Notes: generated from the sequence alone by a model not told the origin. DNA of 64,000 nucleotides from Hungatella sp. UBA3048 (GCA_002367105.1 DFCS01000045.1:23236-87235); one strand, 5' to 3'; positions 24,942-34,566 are shown, numbered from the stretch's first letter. Numbers and translations are program-made.

Positions 24942-26000
24942 TCATACCTTTTGCGTATTTAAATCCTTATAATACACGTCCTCAAACGGCAGATAAATAC
25001 GCCTTTTTTCTAAAGAGGATAAATAGATTCCCTTAACCATCTCCAAAGTCTTCCTGCCTTCCGATCCGTCTACAGCTACGGGCTTGTCTTGCAAAACCGA
25101 TTCATAAAAATCCCTGATCTGAAGATGGTGGCTGCTTCCCCAGTAATCCGGTCCGACGTTTGTGGTCTCATAGGTATTTCTTATTTCGGTATAGCAGCCA
25201 TCCGATTCATAAAAGCCCATATCCTGTATCAGGCCGCAGCGTCCCTTTTCCCCCTGGAGCTCTATGGTAATGGGCGCGTCGGAAGCATAGGAATTGCAGG
25301 CGTAAAGGCTGTAGATACAGCCGTTTTTAAATCTGATAGCGGCTTCTGCGGCATCCTCCACATGCACCATTTCATGGCAATGGTTGTGAACGCTTCCTTC
25401 AATCCATTCAATGTCACTGCCCAGCATGTAACGGACACGGTCCATGCTGTGAATGGCCTGATCAATCAGGACACCGCCTCCCTCCTTATCCCAGGTTCCT
25501 TTCCAGTCGCATCCCTCGTAATAAGAGGCAGGACGGTTCCAGGTGAGATAAGACCGGGCAGATAAAATTTTCCCAAAATGTCCTTCGCGAATCAGCTGTT
25601 TTAACTTCTCCACACTTTTTGTGTATCTGGTCTGGAAAATGACGCCCAGCTTTTTCCCCGTAAGCTTCTCTACCTCCATCATCCGGTCAGCGTCCTGCAG
25701 GGAAATGGCAATGGGCTTTTCTGTAAGCACATGTATTCCTGCCTCCATGGCTTTTACAGCCATGACCGGGTGCAGATAATGGGGAAGGCACAGATGTATT
25801 ACATCAATCCGGTATTGCAGCGCAGACTCTAAATCCGTACTGTAATGGCAGTTGAATTTTTCCCCAAAAGCTTTTGCCTTATCTTCGTCAATATCAATAG
25901 CACATACTAACTCTACATAATCAGAAAGTCTGCGAAAGGCATCTTCATAACAGGAAGAGATTCTTCCGCAGCCCATAATTGCAGCTCTTAATTTTTCCAT
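24942..26000 (-). CDS. Gfo/Idh/MocA-family oxidoreductase
   Basis: This 352-residue NAD(P)-dependent dehydrogenase has an N-terminal Rossmann fold (MGCGRIS near residue 9), the family motif TEKPIAI with the catalytic Lys near 96, and a C-terminal alpha/beta substrate domain with GGVLIDQAIHSMD near 178. It probably oxidises or reduces a sugar or cyclitol at a carbonyl carbon. The start follows GGAGG by seven bases. It lies 47 bp downstream of the ROK regulator on the same strand and opposite a second member of the family at 27878-28903. Specificity cannot be told. Confidence 0.85.
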   Translation of the reverse strand: MEKLRAAIMGCGRISSCYEDAFRRLSDYVELVCAIDIDEDKAKAFGEKFNCHYSTDLESALQYRIDVIHLCLPHYLHPVMAVKAMEAGIHVLTEKPIAISLQDADRMMEVEKLTGKKLGVIFQTRYTKSVEKLKQLIREGHFGKILSARSYLTWNRPASYYEGCDWKGTWDKEGGGVLIDQAIHSMDRVRYMLGSDIEWIEGSVHNHCHEMVHVEDAAEAAIRFKNGCIYSLYACNSYASDAPITIELQGEKGRCGLIQDMGFYESDGCYTEIRNTYETTNVGPDYWGSSHHLQIRDFYESVLQDKPVAVDGSEGRKTLEMVKGIYLSSLEKRRIYLPFEDVYYKDLNTQKV

Positions 26001-26047
26001 TTTCGTACCTCCGTTTCATAAGAAAACAACATAGCCGGAAAACCCCA

Positions 26048-27244
26048 TCAGCCGATAAAAAAGCTTCCGGCCATATCCTGAGTAAAATTGTAATGGATAT
26101 CAAAGAAATATTTCATTGCGCCATTATAAAGAGCACTGGAATCCAGAAGACTGTACCTGACGCTGACAGAGTTCACCATGCGGCGAAATCCCATGGTACG
26201 CAGACATTCCTGGATTTCCTGGAGAAATAGAGGCCCAAGGTCTTTTCCCTTACCTCCGATAATAATCAGCTTTGGATGCACCATACAGATCAGATTGCAT
26301 AAAGCCATGGAAAATTCATCAGCGATATCCCGCACTACTTTGCAGGAAACCATATCTCCATATACACTGGCCTGGCCAAGATCCCCATAGGTAACGGCTG
26401 ACGATCTCCTGAAAGCCGGACTTCCTCCGGCTTTAGAAATCCGGTCTTTTAAGGACGCTTCCCCGATCATCAACTCCAGACAGCCCCGGTTCCCGCAAGA
26501 GCAAAGCTCTCCCTTCGGGTCAATGGAATAATGCCCGAACTGGGTATAGGAAGCAGAAGCACGGCCCAGCATCTCATCATGGATGAATAAGGTAGCGCCG
26601 ATCCCCTTCCCAAAGTTAATAAATGCGAAATCCTTTTCCGTAATCTGAGTATAAACCTTTTCCGCATATGCAAAGCAGGCCGTATCATTTAAAAGAGCCA
26701 CCGGAAAACCGGAGAATGCTCGCTGAAGCTGTCCTGCAAAATCTTTTTCCGGAAGGTTCAGTGTCGTTGCAAATATTTCCCGCTTGTCAGGATCTATCAT
26801 AGCGGGAACCACCACGCAAATTCCCAGGAACTGCTCCCTGTTTATCTGCTGCAGCACAGTCTGATGGATATATTCCTGGCATAGAAGAATGTAGCTGTCA
26901 AGGGAAGGAACATCCACCTGCTTACAAAAGGAAGAGGTGCCGGTGATGTCCACCAGGGCCGCATTCAGCCTCTTCTCTTCCAGTAAGAAAACAGCCACAT
27001 AATACTGTTCCGCACGAAGCAGCAGACTGTTGGGCTTTCGGCCCACATTCGAACTGTCACTGGCGCCGGAATCGTATACAAATTTGCGCGCAATCAATTC
27101 ATCCACAAGGGAGGAAACTGCAGTCTTACTTAAGTGAGAATCTTTGGAGAGCTGCGCTCTTGAGATCCCTGGGTTTCGGTAAATGGAATTGTACAATTGC
27201 TTTAGATTTGTATTTTTAATTAACTGCTGGTTTACAAGTTTCAT
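26048..27244 (-). CDS. ROK-family transcriptional regulator
   Basis: This 398-residue repressor has a MarR-like winged helix at the N-terminus (about 8-65, SRAQLSKDSHLSKTAVSSLV) and a ROK sugar-kinase-like domain with INFGKGIGA near 195, the zinc motif CSCGNRGCLE near 255 and IIIGGKG near 330. It is of the XylR/NagC type that responds to a sugar. Divergent orientation to the operon starting at 27878 across an AT-rich 633-bp spacer suggests that it controls that operon and itself. The ATG follows AGGCAGGA. Confidence 0.88.
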   Translation of the reverse strand: MKLVNQQLIKNTNLKQLYNSIYRNPGISRAQLSKDSHLSKTAVSSLVDELIARKFVYDSGASDSSNVGRKPNSLLLRAEQYYVAVFLLEEKRLNAALVDITGTSSFCKQVDVPSLDSYILLCQEYIHQTVLQQINREQFLGICVVVPAMIDPDKREIFATTLNLPEKDFAGQLQRAFSGFPVALLNDTACFAYAEKVYTQITEKDFAFINFGKGIGATLFIHDEMLGRASASYTQFGHYSIDPKGELCSCGNRGCLELMIGEASLKDRISKAGGSPAFRRSSAVTYGDLGQASVYGDMVSCKVVRDIADEFSMALCNLICMVHPKLIIIGGKGKDLGPLFLQEIQECLRTMGFRRMVNSVSVRYSLLDSSALYNGAMKYFFDIHYNFTQDMAGSFFIG

Positions 27245-27877
27245 AATTTCCTGCCTGTCCTTTGCTTGTTATGATAAATTACTGATCGAACTGCCTCTGT
27301 CCCCATAAAATTCCGGAGAACCATACATACAGCAGTTTGGCTTCTCCTTAGGCAGAGCCCTTTTTTAACTTTTAGGCGTAAAACACAACTGTAACACCTT
27401 TCCCCTTCTCATGACCTGCTGCATTAGAAGCTGCTCCCCCACCTCCTTCACACATATTTAGTAAAGTAACCTTATCAAATAATGTATCACAAAATATAAA
27501 TAGTTGCAATAATCCCAGGAAAAATACAGGGAAAAGCCTGATTCCTGAAAATCCCTATATGAAAAAAGGTTTTATTTATTATAAACATAAGAATTAGTAT
27601 AATTAAATTGTAACTTGATATTACCAATAGTTATTTTATGGGAATATTTTATAAAATTATGAACTAATTTTCGAAATAAATATCACTAATTACATTTATT
27701 TTATTTGAATTCAAAAAATATATTGACATATATGTCGCTTAATGCTATTGTAATTTCAACAAATTAATATAATTCGTAGATGCTGAAAGCCGTAATTCAA
27801 CAATTCAATCCAATGGCTTTTAATTTTAAATTATATTAGTAAGGTCACTGTACAAACTAATGAAAGAGGATGATGAA
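27245..27877. other. AT-rich regulatory spacer between ROK regulator and sugar operon
   Basis: This is the longest gene-free stretch in the window. The right two thirds (about 27470-27860) is extremely AT-rich with several possible -10 boxes, and likely holds divergent promoters and ROK operators. A partial hairpin followed by CTTTTTT at about 27340-27368 could be a small-RNA terminator or chance. No open frame with a ribosome site was found. Confidence 0.5.
27723..27751 (+). promoter_or_regulatory. Promoter of the sugar operon with overlapping palindrome
   Basis: TTGACA (27723-27728, a consensus -35), a 17-nt spacer and TATTGT (27746-27751) are well placed to drive the operon at 27878. The perfect 12-bp palindrome GACATATATGTC (27725-27736) overlaps the -35 box and is a candidate repressor operator, most simply for the neighbouring ROK protein. 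Confidence 0.55.
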
Positions 27878-28903
27878 ATGAATGTAGGACTGATCGGATG
27901 CGGAGGAATGGGTACGACTCATAACCTATCGTTAAAGGCGTTGTCAACAAAAATGAATGTAGAAGTGACGGCCCTGGCAGACTGCAGGCCGGAATTTCTG
28001 GAAAAGGCCGCAATGCAATGGCCCAATGCAAGACTGTATAAAACTGGCATGGAGCTGTTGGAGACGGAAACCCTGGACAGCGTCCACATCTGCCTCCCCA
28101 GCTATCTCCATACGGAGCATGCTTTGGCAGCTATGGATAAGGGAATGAATGTATTTGTAGAAAAGCCTGTGTGTCTGACAGAAGAAGAGGCCGAAAAGCT
28201 TATGGAAGCCCGGAAAAGAAATGGGGTTCAGGTAATGGTAGGACAGGTGGTGAGATCCTTTGATGAATACCGGTACTTAAAAGAGTGCTACGATACCGGA
28301 AGGTTTGGAGCGCTGAAATCCATCACCATGCAGAGAGTCAGCGGAGATGCTGCCTGGGGATATGAGGACTGGTTTCACGAGGAGGGGAAAAGCGGTTCCG
28401 TCGTGCTGGACCTCCATGTACATGACTTAGATTTCCTCCGGTATATGCTGGGAGAACCAGATTCCTTTGATGTAAGGGCCACTGCCTTTTCCAGCGGCAT
28501 GATCAATCAGATCTTTACCGCCTATGAATTCGGCAAGGTTTTTGCCATAACGGAAGGAATATGGGACATAAGCTCCGCTCTTCCCTTTGAGGCCAGCTTC
28601 CATGCATGCTTTGAGGAAGCCAGCGTCGTATTTAAGGGACGGGAGGAAACTCCTCTGACCATTTATAAAAATGACGGCAGAATCGACCATCCGAAGCTCC
28701 ACCGGGAGTATGACGTAAACGATGACTCTGCCGGAATCAACATTTCCAATCTTGGTCCTTATTATACGGAAATAAAATATTTCATCCAATGTCTCCAGGA
28801 AGGAAAACCCGTTGAAGTCGCCCCTCTGGAGGAAGGCATCCAGTCTGTACGCCAGGCGATCAGGGAATGGAAACAGGCAAAGGAGTATGTAAATAAAAGG
28901 TAA
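27878..28903 (+). CDS. Gfo/Idh/MocA-family oxidoreductase
   Basis: This 341-residue NAD(P)-dependent dehydrogenase opens with the Rossmann motif GLIGCGGMG at residue 4 and has the family VEKPVCL motif near 95 and a GSVVLDLHVHDLDF segment near 172. It is the first gene of an operon with a sugar ABC importer and a TIM-barrel isomerase, so its substrate is probably the imported sugar or glycoside. The start at 27878 is set by GAGGATG upstream; an in-frame ATG six codons earlier lacks a site. It is only moderately similar by eye to the dehydrogenase at 24942-26000. Confidence 0.87.
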   Translation: MNVGLIGCGGMGTTHNLSLKALSTKMNVEVTALADCRPEFLEKAAMQWPNARLYKTGMELLETETLDSVHICLPSYLHTEHALAAMDKGMNVFVEKPVCLTEEEAEKLMEARKRNGVQVMVGQVVRSFDEYRYLKECYDTGRFGALKSITMQRVSGDAAWGYEDWFHEEGKSGSVVLDLHVHDLDFLRYMLGEPDSFDVRATAFSSGMINQIFTAYEFGKVFAITEGIWDISSALPFEASFHACFEEASVVFKGREETPLTIYKNDGRIDHPKLHREYDVNDDSAGINISNLGPYYTEIKYFIQCLQEGKPVEVAPLEEGIQSVRQAIREWKQAKEYVNKR

Positions 28904-28937
28904 CAATTAAAATTTTCATATTTTAGGAGGAAAAATT

Positions 28938-30200
28938 ATGATGAAGAGAGCATTGGCTATCCTGATGACAACGGCATTGGCTGTTCCCAGCCTTACGGCA
29001 TGCAGCGGGAGCGTCTCAAAGGATCAGGCAAAGACGGCGGAAGAAATCACCTTAAAGGTATTTGACGCCCATGCATACGGCCTTGAAGAGTATGCAGAGA
29101 TGGCTAAAAAATTCGAAGAAGCCCACCCTGGTGTAAAAATCGAAGTACAGCACGCCGCTAACGACAGCACTACGCTGCTTCAGTCCCGCGTGAATTCAGG
29201 AGATATCCCCGATGTATTTGATGTGGAATCCGGTACGGCAGCCCAGAAATATTATGAATATGCTTATAACTGGACAGAGGACAAAGAAGTATTAGGCAAA
29301 TTCAAGGAGGCAGCTCTGGAAACGGGAAAAGACGGGAACGGAAACATCATGTCACTTCCATGGACCTATGAGAATTTAGGCCTGATCTATAACCTTGATC
29401 TGTTTGAAAAAGCCGGGATCACAGAACTTCCGGATACCATGGATGAGCTTGAGGCAGCCTGTGAAAAACTGTCTGCAGCCGGGATCACACCTTTTGCTTT
29501 GGCTGCAAAGGAAACATGGGTCCTTCATCACCTTTCCACTCATTTTATGATGGATAAGTCCCTGGATGCAAAGGGAGTCGTGGATAAATTAAACAGCGGT
29601 GAGCTTGCTTTTAAGGATATGAAGAATTTCCAGAATCTCTTCCGTCTCCTGGATCTGGCTGTGAAATATGGTCCTGATAAGCCTTTAGAAATCGACTGGG
29701 AAACCAGCGAAAACATGCTGGCAAATGGAGAAGCAGCTATGATCCATATGGGCGACTGGTGCCAGTCTACCCTGGATTCCTTTAACCCCGATGCCCGCCT
29801 TGCATTCCTTCCCTGTCCGGTAAGTGATAAACCGGAAGATGCCACCCTGCTGTCTTCCTGTAACTGGACCTATATCGTAAACAAGGATTCCAAGCATTTG
29901 GAACTGGCAAAGGAATATCTGGAGTATATCCTCACATCGGAGGAAGGCCAGAAATGGATGTGTGACGGCGTAGGAGGCGTTCCGGGCGCTAAGACAATCA
30001 TGGAAGTTAAGGGCGCCCTTGCCAATGATGCGTCAGCATACGTAGAAAATGGAAAGACAAACGGCTGGATCCACACGAATGCGCCTACGGGGTATTCTGA
30101 TATCGTTGGGCCTGCCATGCAGGCGTATATGATAGGCGATATGACAGCACAGCAGGTGACGGAGGAGTTCCAGAAGGGATGGCAGATCCAGAAAAACTGA
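28938..30200 (+). CDS. Sugar ABC transporter substrate-binding lipoprotein
   Basis: This 420-residue family 1 extracellular solute-binding protein has a lipoprotein signal peptide ending in LTAC (Cys near 22). A linker is followed by the two-lobed binding fold with FEEAHPGVKIEV near 65. It should be anchored outside and deliver an oligosaccharide or glycoside to the permeases encoded just downstream. AGGAGGAAAAATT precedes the ATG. No ATPase gene is in this operon; such importers often share one MsmK-type ATPase encoded elsewhere. Confidence 0.9.
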   Translation: MMKRALAILMTTALAVPSLTACSGSVSKDQAKTAEEITLKVFDAHAYGLEEYAEMAKKFEEAHPGVKIEVQHAANDSTTLLQSRVNSGDIPDVFDVESGTAAQKYYEYAYNWTEDKEVLGKFKEAALETGKDGNGNIMSLPWTYENLGLIYNLDLFEKAGITELPDTMDELEAACEKLSAAGITPFALAAKETWVLHHLSTHFMMDKSLDAKGVVDKLNSGELAFKDMKNFQNLFRLLDLAVKYGPDKPLEIDWETSENMLANGEAAMIHMGDWCQSTLDSFNPDARLAFLPCPVSDKPEDATLLSSCNWTYIVNKDSKHLELAKEYLEYILTSEEGQKWMCDGVGGVPGAKTIMEVKGALANDASAYVENGKTNGWIHTNAPTGYSDIVGPAMQAYMIGDMTAQQVTEEFQKGWQIQKN

Positions 30201-30257
30201 ACCCTCAGTTTGAGAAACCGGAGCCTGACGGAAACGAAAAACCCAGGAGGCATAAAA

Positions 30258-31142
30258 GTGAAAAGCAAAGGAAAAGCAAAAGATTTATTGGTATTCGCAT
30301 TGTTTGTATTTCCAGCGGTGGCATTTGTACTGTTTTCTACAGATGTACCGTTTCTGATGAACCTATACTACTCGGTCTTTGACTGGAATGGGATCAGTAA
30401 GGACATGAAGTTTGTGGGGCTTCAGAACTTTGTTAATATATTCACAGACGATGCGCTTTTTTGGAAAAGTGCTGCATTTACACTAAAGTTCTCAGTATTT
30501 TTTGTAGTGACGGTAAACATTATATCCCTGACAGTTGCCCTGGTCATGGCAGAGGAAAAGAAAAGTTCAAGCGTGGGGCGGGCATTTTATTACATACCTT
30601 ATATCATAAGCCTGACGGCCATCAGCCTGATCTGGAAATTCATTCTTGGTCCTGGGTTTGAGGCTCTGTATCAGGCAACCGGCTGGGAGGTGTTTCACTG
30701 GAGCTGGCTGGGTTCGTCGAAGCTGGCATTTTTCGTAGTCGTGATCATGACCGTATGGCAGAATCTGGGGTTCTATATGGTGAATTATATTGCCGGCATC
30801 ATTTCCGTACCAAGGGAACTGATCGAAGCCGCCAAAATAGACGGAGCAAACAAATTCCAGGTGTTAAGAAGAGTGACCATTCCCCTTATCATGCCTGCGG
30901 TTTCCATCTGTATGCTTACCTCCCTGACATTCTCATTTAAACTGTTTGATGTCATCATGGTGTTTACTAAGGGCGGACCGGCCAATTCCACCATTTCCGT
31001 GGCGTACAACATCTATAAGGAAGCATTTTTTAACAACCGTTACGGAATGGCTACCGCAAAGTCACTGGTATTTGTAGTTTTCGTGCTTATGATCACTGCA
31101 GTACAGCTTAAGGTAACTAAGGGTAAGGAGATAGAGGCGTAA
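30258..31142 (+). CDS. Sugar ABC transporter permease, MalF/UgpA type
   Basis: This 294-residue inner-membrane permease has six predicted helices and the cytoplasmic EAA loop, EAAKIDGANKFQVLRRVTIP, near residue 205. The start is a GTG at 30258 with AGGAGG seven bases upstream. The longer reading from 30210 would start without a ribosome site. It overlaps the next permease by one base (TAATG), typical of paired subunits. Confidence 0.9.
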   Translation: MKSKGKAKDLLVFALFVFPAVAFVLFSTDVPFLMNLYYSVFDWNGISKDMKFVGLQNFVNIFTDDALFWKSAAFTLKFSVFFVVTVNIISLTVALVMAEEKKSSSVGRAFYYIPYIISLTAISLIWKFILGPGFEALYQATGWEVFHWSWLGSSKLAFFVVVIMTVWQNLGFYMVNYIAGIISVPRELIEAAKIDGANKFQVLRRVTIPLIMPAVSICMLTSLTFSFKLFDVIMVFTKGGPANSTISVAYNIYKEAFFNNRYGMATAKSLVFVVFVLMITAVQLKVTKGKEIEA

Positions 31143-31969
31143 TGAAAAAAATAAAAAAAATCAGCATGCTTTCCGTTATTGTGTTTATCTGTTCCGTGTT
31201 CTGGCTGATGCCTCTGCTTCTGATATTTATTAATTCTTTTAAACCTTATAACGACATGCTACAAAAGTTCCTGGCCCTTCCTGAAAGCTGGAGTCTTAAC
31301 ATGTACATGGAAACATGGACGAAATTCCGATTTCCGATGCTCATCAGCAATACTCTGCTGTATACGGCATGCACGGTATGTGTGATCGCACTGCTGGCTC
31401 CTATGGCAGCCTATAAGCTGGCAAGGACAAAGGGCAGATTGTCCGCGGTGTGCTTTGCACTCATTATCATGCCAATGATGGTGCCCTTCCAGTCCTACAT
31501 GATCACTTTGACCAGGCTTGTGGCAAGTCTTGGCATGACAGGGAATAAGATCGGATATATCCTGGTTAGTACAGGGCTGTGTATGCCCCTGGCAGTCTAT
31601 ATGATTCATGGGTTTGTAAAAAATGTTCCCATTGAGCTGGAGGAATGCGCCTGTATTGACGGCGCTTCCAAGGTGAGGACCTATTTCACCATTGTTCTCC
31701 CGCTGCTAAAGCCCATACTGACAACCGTTGTGGTTCTGGACACTCTTGCTACATGGAATGATATCATCACCAACCAGCTGATCGTCGGAGGGAATGCCCG
31801 GGCAATGAACATCCAGAATGCGCTTTACATGCAGTTTTCCGCCCAGTCGGCGGACTGGGAACACGCCCTTCCGGGAATTGTAATGTCCATGGCCCCAAGC
31901 CTGATCTTCTTTGTTTTCATGCAGAAGCATATTGTTGGAGGCATTACGGCCGGAGCTGTCAAGGGCTGA
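31142..31969 (+). CDS. Sugar ABC transporter permease, MalG/UgpE type
   Basis: This 275-residue permease pairs with the MalF-type protein upstream. It has six predicted helices and an EAA loop (EECACIDGASKVRTYFTIVLP) near residue 162, which couples to the ATPase. The ATG overlaps the stop of the preceding gene by one base. The gene is followed 24 bp later by the TIM-barrel isomerase. Confidence 0.9.
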   Translation: MKKIKKISMLSVIVFICSVFWLMPLLLIFINSFKPYNDMLQKFLALPESWSLNMYMETWTKFRFPMLISNTLLYTACTVCVIALLAPMAAYKLARTKGRLSAVCFALIIMPMMVPFQSYMITLTRLVASLGMTGNKIGYILVSTGLCMPLAVYMIHGFVKNVPIELEECACIDGASKVRTYFTIVLPLLKPILTTVVVLDTLATWNDIITNQLIVGGNARAMNIQNALYMQFSAQSADWEHALPGIVMSMAPSLIFFVFMQKHIVGGITAGAVKG

Positions 31970-31993
31970 TAAAAAGAAAGAGAGGTATTTCCT

Positions 31994-32833
31994 ATGAGAA
32001 TCGGAAGTTTGGTTGAACTATTACAGGATACGGATGTGGATGGTAAATTTGCGGAGCTGCGCTCTATGGGTATGGAAAGCTGCCAGCTGGTGTGCTGGGA
32101 CCGGAAATTGATGAATGAGAACACTGCAGATAAGGTAATTGCCGCAGCAACCCGTCACAAAGTAGATATTACCGCCTTCTGGTGCGGATGGGAAGGCCCG
32201 AAAGTATGGGATTTCTATGACGGTCAGCTTACCCTGGGTCTTGTGCCCGAGGCATTCCGTTTTGAGAGAATGAAGATGCTGGAGAAAGGGATTGATTTCG
32301 CAGCCATGATCCATGTTCGGGATGTGGCAACCCATGTGGGCTACATGCCGGAAAACCCCTACGATCCCAATTACCAGGGCGTCCTGACATGCTTAAAAGC
32401 GCTGGTAAAACAGTGTAAAAAGAATCAGCAGAATTTCCTTTTTGAAACAGGCCAGGAAACCCCGGTCACACTAAAAAGAGCCATACAGGATATCGAAAAG
32501 GATACAGGAAAAGGCAATGTGGGAATCAACCTTGACCCTGCCAATTTAATCATGTACGGCAAAGCCAACCCGGTAGATGCCCTGGAAGTATTCGGGGAAT
32601 ACGTAATGGGAATTCACGGAAAAGATGGAAAATATCCTACGGACGGTCATATGCTTGGTGAAGAGGTTCCTCTTGGAGAGGGAAAAGTGAATTACCCCGC
32701 CTTTGTGGCAAAGCTGAAAGAAATAGGATATGCCGGAGATATTACCATAGAACGGGAAATATCCGGCGAAGAGCAAAAAAATGATATTCTCATGGCTAAA
32801 AATCTCCTGGAACAACTGATAAAGGAAGAATAG
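31994..32833 (+). CDS. Xylose-isomerase-like TIM-barrel sugar isomerase/epimerase
   Basis: This 279-residue protein has the AP-endonuclease-2/xylose-isomerase-like fold, with metal-binding residues suggested by FETGQETP near 150, GINLDPANLI near 176, GIHGKDG near 208 and ITIEREISG near 250. Such enzymes isomerise or epimerise sugars, or eliminate from 3-keto-sugars, using Mn or Mg. It is the last gene of an operon with a Gfo/Idh/MocA dehydrogenase and an ABC importer, a grouping seen in inositol and keto-glycoside pathways. The start follows AGAGAGG by about nine bases. Confidence 0.82.
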   Translation: MRIGSLVELLQDTDVDGKFAELRSMGMESCQLVCWDRKLMNENTADKVIAAATRHKVDITAFWCGWEGPKVWDFYDGQLTLGLVPEAFRFERMKMLEKGIDFAAMIHVRDVATHVGYMPENPYDPNYQGVLTCLKALVKQCKKNQQNFLFETGQETPVTLKRAIQDIEKDTGKGNVGINLDPANLIMYGKANPVDALEVFGEYVMGIHGKDGKYPTDGHMLGEEVPLGEGKVNYPAFVAKLKEIGYAGDITIEREISGEEQKNDILMAKNLLEQLIKEE

Positions 32834-32845
32834 ATTTACATGAAA

Positions 32846-32888
32846 AGAGCTGCCCACAGTCTGATGATAATCAGCCATGGGCAGCTCT
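32846..32888. terminator. Hairpin terminator between convergent genes
   Basis: An 11-bp stem AGAGCTGCCCA/TGGGCAGCTCT encloses CTGAT/ATCAG. The T-tract is short on the minus strand (CTTTTC) and absent on the plus strand, so it may be a weak terminator for either side. Confidence 0.55.
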
Positions 32889-32956
32889 AGTCCCTATGTT
32901 CCCGGTTTCTCTGTTCCGGAATCTCCTTGGGCCACCTGCCATCTCTTTTTTTATTT

Positions 32957-33673
32957 CTACAGCAGTGCAACGATCCCGGCGATTGCCATGAGCCCATATA
33001 CGCACATGCTCATAGTCTTTCGGTCGATCCGCACCACCAGTTTGCTGCCCCAGGCACTTCCTGCCAATATCGCCGCAATCCCAATGGCCATATAAGGGAC
33101 CAGATCCGCGGTCAGGAATCCATTGGAGATCCTGGCGATGATGTTAAAAACCACGGTAATGGAAAAAAATGCATTTAATGTCCCCAGATACTCTTCTTTC
33201 GAATCCAGGACAGCCAGATAATAAAGGCTCATAGGCGGACCGCTGATCCCAAAAAAGCCCCCGCATATACCGGCAGCCAGCCCGCAGGCCGCTCCCATTG
33301 ACAGTGATGGCTTTACTCTGGTTTTCCCAGAAAAAAAGAAAAAATAAACAGACAGCCCTATGAGAAACAGGCCAAAAATCCCTTTTCGCTTACCGGCATC
33401 AAAATAAGCAGACCAGTGAATGACAATGGTACTGGCCGTCAGATAGATCCCTGCAGGAAGGAGAATCGGCTTTATCCTTACCGACTTCCGGTACCGCCAG
33501 AACATAGAAAAGGACAGGATCATGGTAATCACATCACTTAAAGCAGGAGCCGCATTCATGGACAGGATGAGGGGAAGAAAAATCATAATGATGATCGCCC
33601 CTCCAAAACCTGTTACAGCCTGGACAAGACCTCCAATAAGAGCTGAAAGAGCCACAACCAATATTCCTATCAT
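32957..33673 (-). CDS. TauE/SafE-family membrane permease
   Basis: This 238-residue integral membrane protein with about eight hydrophobic helices contains both halves of the TauE/SafE fold: GGLVQAVTGFGGAIIIM near residue 14 and AAGICGGFFGISGPPMSLYYL near 130. The family exports sulfite, sulfoacetate and related organic anions. Its ATG follows AAGGAG by six bases. It is the last gene of a long minus-strand cluster and lies next to a second TauE/SafE gene. Its role is probably export of a product of the pathway encoded upstream, but the substrate is not shown by the sequence. Confidence 0.82.
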   Translation of the reverse strand: MIGILVVALSALIGGLVQAVTGFGGAIIIMIFLPLILSMNAAPALSDVITMILSFSMFWRYRKSVRIKPILLPAGIYLTASTIVIHWSAYFDAGKRKGIFGLFLIGLSVYFFFFSGKTRVKPSLSMGAACGLAAGICGGFFGISGPPMSLYYLAVLDSKEEYLGTLNAFFSITVVFNIIARISNGFLTADLVPYMAIGIAAILAGSAWGSKLVVRIDRKTMSMCVYGLMAIAGIVALL

Positions 33674-33745
33674 CAAAGTCTCCTTTCCTGATTCCGTGCA
33701 GCAAAAAGAGCTGAAGCGAACCGTATCCGCAACAGCCCTGACGGT

Positions 33746-34540
33746 TTACATAAATTGATAAATATTATATATATTAATTCCAATAATGACTACCATCAAA
33801 AACAGGAACAGCTTATCCACTACCATTTCATCAATTTTTTTATTGATCACCCGGCCGCTCATCCCGCCTAAGATCCCTCCTATCACCATAAGGACCAAAA
33901 GCCAGACGGAGAATTCCGGGACCGTTCCTGTTACCAGGGAATTCAAAAGTCCTGTGATCTGGGAAAACAGGATGATGTAAAGAGAATTCTGGGCGGCTGC
34001 CTTGGTATCCATGGAAAAAAAGAAAAACAGCACCACCAGATTGATAGGGCCCCCTCCAATTCCCAAAAATGAAGAAAGGATCCCAAGCACCAGTCCGATC
34101 AGTACGCAAATGACCGGATTGGTCACATGATGAGTATGGATCTTCTCCTTTTTAATCGTATAGATCAGCGTTCCCAGAGTGATCACCAGGAGACAGGCCG
34201 CCTGAACTGCCCCTACCATGTCCTTGTCTGCAAACAGGGAAGAGACTGCCTGGTACATGGACTTTCCCACAACTCCCCCTATGGCAGCCCCTATGGCAAG
34301 AGGCGTTCCGGTCTTCATATCCACTAAGGACTCTCCGCACATTTTCCCTTTGATTACAGAATAACAGGTCATTGCAAGCACAGTGCAACCTGACAGAAAG
34401 CTTATCGCAGATACGCTTAACACCCCAAATGCATCCAATGTGGGCTTAATGATAACGCCTCCGCCAATTCCGCAGATGGCGCCCGCAATGGATGCGCCAA
34501 AACTGATCAATAGAAACAATCCATACAAATAACCGCTCAT
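33746..34540 (-). CDS. Second TauE/SafE-family membrane permease
   Basis: This protein of about 264 residues has eight hydrophobic segments and the two family repeats: AGAICGIGGGVIIKPTL near residue 16 and LSSFLGIGGGPINLVVLFFF near 150. It may work as a pair with the smaller TauE/SafE protein 70 bp downstream. I placed the start at 34540, with AAGGA upstream. An ATG at 34576, inside the end of nagA, would give a 12-residue extension and cannot be excluded. Close packing with nagA implies one transcript. Confidence 0.8.
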   Translation of the reverse strand: MSGYLYGLFLLISFGASIAGAICGIGGGVIIKPTLDAFGVLSVSAISFLSGCTVLAMTCYSVIKGKMCGESLVDMKTGTPLAIGAAIGGVVGKSMYQAVSSLFADKDMVGAVQAACLLVITLGTLIYTIKKEKIHTHHVTNPVICVLIGLVLGILSSFLGIGGGPINLVVLFFFFSMDTKAAAQNSLYIILFSQITGLLNSLVTGTVPEFSVWLLVLMVIGGILGGMSGRVINKKIDEMVVDKLFLFLMVVIIGINIYNIYQFM

Positions 34541-34566
34541 TTTATCAAAATCCTTCCTCGCCGGTA

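Noticed and set aside
27778..27825. Catabolite-response element (cre) in the leader of the sugar operon
   Set aside because: TGAAAGCCGTAATTCA has the right feel but wrong spacing between half-sites for the CcpA consensus.
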